Source: a virus
DNA: 47,010 bases
Strand: one strand, 5' to 3'
IMG/VR virus record: IMGVR_UViG_3300009285_010022
Span: 1 to 47,010 of that record
Shown here: positions 45,238 through 47,010 of the stretch, piece by piece
Numbering within the stretch: position 1 is the stretch's first letter
How the letters are laid out: every line of letters starts with the position of its first letter
Position numbers and translations under genes: made by a program
Notes under the pieces: generated by a model
What the model was told of the DNA's origin: nothing
Databases searched by the model: none
Seen by the model: only the letters and a program-made list of their open reading frames with translations

Positions 45238-47010
45238 ATGAGTGATTTTGAACTGGTTGATATTTCTGCCGAATTAAAAAAGTCTTATCTTGACTATTCA
45301 ATGAGCGTCATAGTAGGTAGGGCTCTTCCTGATGTTAGAGATGGATTGAAGCCAGTACATCGAAGAATCCTTTATACAATGCATGGACTACATAATTTCT
45401 ATAATAGGCCACACAAGAAATCAGCCAGGATAGTTGGGGAAGTCATGGGGAAATACCATCCTCATGGAGAAAGTTATGGAACTATAGTAAGAATGGCACA
45501 AGATTTCTCACTAAGATATCCTTTAGTAGATGGACAAGGGAATTGGGGAAATGTTGATGGAGACCCTCCTGCGGCAATGAGATATACCGAATGCAGGATG
45601 TCAGAAATATCACATGAAATGTTAGCTGACATTGATAAAGAAACAGTTGAATTCGTTCCTAATTACGATGAATCAACTTCTGAACCTACAGTTCTTCCCA
45701 CTATAATTCCAAATCTGCTTATAAATGGATCGTCAGGCATCGCAGTAGGTATGGCGACCAATATACCACCACACAACATTACTGAGGTCTGCGAGGCCAC
45801 CATACGCTTAATAGACACACCAGAAATTCCTCTTAAAGAACTTATGTCAATTATTAATGGCCCAGATTTCCCAACCGGAGGGATAATTCTTGGCAGAAAG
45901 GGAATCAAAGAATATTTTAGGACCGGTAGAGGCTCTATCAAACTTAGAGGATGCGCTACAGTAGAAGAAGGTTCATCCAGGGAAAAAATAATAATTACTG
46001 AGATTCCTTATCAAGTCAATAAAACAAATCTAATAGAAGGAATTGCTGACTTAGCTAAGGAGAAAAAGATTGAAGGAATTTCAGATATTAGAGATGAATC
46101 ATCACGTGAAGGTATGAGGATTGTAATTGAGCTAAAGAGAGGAGTAAACGGTCAAATTGTTCTTAATCATCTCTATAAGTATACGAAACTAGAAGTTTCT
46201 TATGGTGTAATAATGTTGGTCATTGTAGGAGGCCAACCTAAAGTCCTTTCCATCAGAGAAGTAATTAATAGATTCATATCATTTAGATCTGAAATAATAG
46301 TAAACAGAACTAAATATGATCTTAAAAAATCAGAAGAAAGAGCACATATATTAGAAGGTCTAATTAAAGCTCTTGAAATAATTGATGAAATCATTAAACT
46401 ATTCAAATCTTCTAGCGATGGCAAGGAAGCTAAAGCTAGACTGATAGATGAACATAAATTTTCTGATATTCAAGCACAAACGATTTCAGATATGCGACTT
46501 CAGAGATTAACTGGTCTTGAAAGAAATAAAATAAATGATGAATATCAGGAAATAATAACTAACATAACAAGATTCAAGACAATATTAGGTAGTCAAACGA
46601 TGGTAATGCAAATCATTAAAAATGAAATACAAAACATAATAGATAAATATGGTGATAAAAGAAAAACAAGAATAGTTGAAAGTGAAGGTGAGGTGAAAAT
46701 TGAAGACTTAATCCCCGAAGAAGATGTTGCTGTAACGATAAGCCATGATGGGTATATAAAAAGAAGTTCTGCTTCAAATTATAGAATTCAGAAAAGAGGT
46801 GGTAAGGGGTCAACAGGATTCAAATCTACTGATGATTTTGCAACTCATTTCTTCGTAGCCTCTTCTCATGATTATCTATTATTTTTCACAAATAAAGGGA
46901 AAGCCTATCTCAAGAAGATACATGAGATACCTGAGGCTGGTAAACTATCAAGAGGGAAAGCAATTATTAATCTGTTGTCAGGACTAGATAATGATGAAAA
47001 GGTAGCTACC
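45238..47010 (+). CDS. gyrA: DNA gyrase subunit A (C-terminal part beyond window)
   Basis: 591 codons visible. Strong GyrA match: [17 protein letters not shown] (16-32), catalytic Tyr116 in [31 protein letters not shown] (~154-177), E-I-P-Y-Q-V-N-K, and the first beta-pinwheel blades. It lacks the insertion typical of E. coli GyrA. The quinolone-determining loop is two residues short ([11 protein letters not shown]). The enzyme would manage supercoiling during phage replication with a GyrB partner not seen here. SD GGAGGT. Confidence 0.9.
   Translation, partial: MSDFELVDISAELKKSYLDYSMSVIVGRALPDVRDGLKPVHRRILYTMHGLHNFYNRPHKKSARIVGEVMGKYHPHGESYGTIVRMAQDFSLRYPLVDGQGNWGNVDGDPPAAMRYTECRMSEISHEMLADIDKETVEFVPNYDESTSEPTVLPTIIPNLLINGSSGIAVGMATNIPPHNITEVCEATIRLIDTPEIPLKELMSIINGPDFPTGGIILGRKGIKEYFRTGRGSIKLRGCATVEEGSSREKIIITEIPYQVNKTNLIEGIADLAKEKKIEGISDIRDESSREGMRIVIELKRGVNGQIVLNHLYKYTKLEVSYGVIMLVIVGGQPKVLSIREVINRFISFRSEIIVNRTKYDLKKSEERAHILEGLIKALEIIDEIIKLFKSSSDGKEAKARLIDEHKFSDIQAQTISDMRLQRLTGLERNKINDEYQEIITNITRFKTILGSQTMVMQIIKNEIQNIIDKYGDKRKTRIVESEGEVKIEDLIPEEDVAVTISHDGYIKRSSASNYRIQKRGGKGSTGFKSTDDFATHFFVASSHDYLLFFTNKGKAYLKKIHEIPEAGKLSRGKAIINLLSGLDNDEKVAT

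Overview
The window is part of a large, AT-rich genome of a tailed double-stranded DNA bacteriophage (class Caudoviricetes) with a long-tailed, siphovirus-like virion. The evidence is a complete head-to-tail packaging and structural module (terminase, portal, Mu gpI-like protease/scaffold, lambda gpE-like major capsid protein, connector, tail tube, tail chaperones, tape measure), no sheath gene, phage replication genes, and a phage-encoded DNA gyrase subunit A. The host cannot be named. Many genes carry very strong extended Shine-Dalgarno sites (GGAGGTGA), so the host uses SD-led initiation.

Layout. (1) Bases 1-19027, minus strand: the structural operon, read leftward from a promoter at about 19.1 kb in the order terminase small and large subunits, portal, decoration or scaffold-type proteins, major capsid protein (with a NUMOD3/PD-(D/E)xK homing endonuclease beside it), head-tail connector genes, tail tube, two paralogous tail-assembly-chaperone-like genes, and the start of the tape measure. 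(2) 19.1-22.6 kb, plus strand: a divergent promoter drives a flap/5'-3' exonuclease, followed by a dCTP deaminase and a DUF488-like gene, interleaved with three non-coding transcription units. Each of the three has a promoter with a TATAAT box about 17 bp after a TTGCA-like box, and each contains a CCTCC tract resembling the anti-Shine-Dalgarno of 16S rRNA. The central one is about 540-640 nt and highly structured; the third shows a CACCTCCT tract in a hairpin loop and a 13-nt match to a 16S 3' end. (3) 22.6-45.2 kb, plus strand: about 45 intact and at least seven broken copies of one small-protein family (about 58-111 residues). They begin MN-x-Y-T-x-x-K, then G-T/D-K-V, and end in an acidic E-I/L-E-V/I tail. 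Most are chained by 4-nt ATGA overlaps. I infer an SH3-like small beta-barrel. Other genes are interleaved: a metallopeptidase-VWA protein with a MoxR-type AAA+ ATPase, a pair of basic paralogues, a secreted protein, a deoxyhypusine-synthase-like enzyme and small unknowns. (4) 45.2 kb to the end: gyrA, running off the window.

How it fits together. The left arm builds and fills the virion. The right arm looks like an early or host-takeover region: nucleotide metabolism and replication functions, regulatory RNAs that could act on SD sequences, and a large, actively duplicating and decaying array of small proteins. The array and the anti-SD-like RNAs are the two parts I regard as candidate undescribed systems. 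Functions for both are inference from sequence pattern only; no database search was possible.
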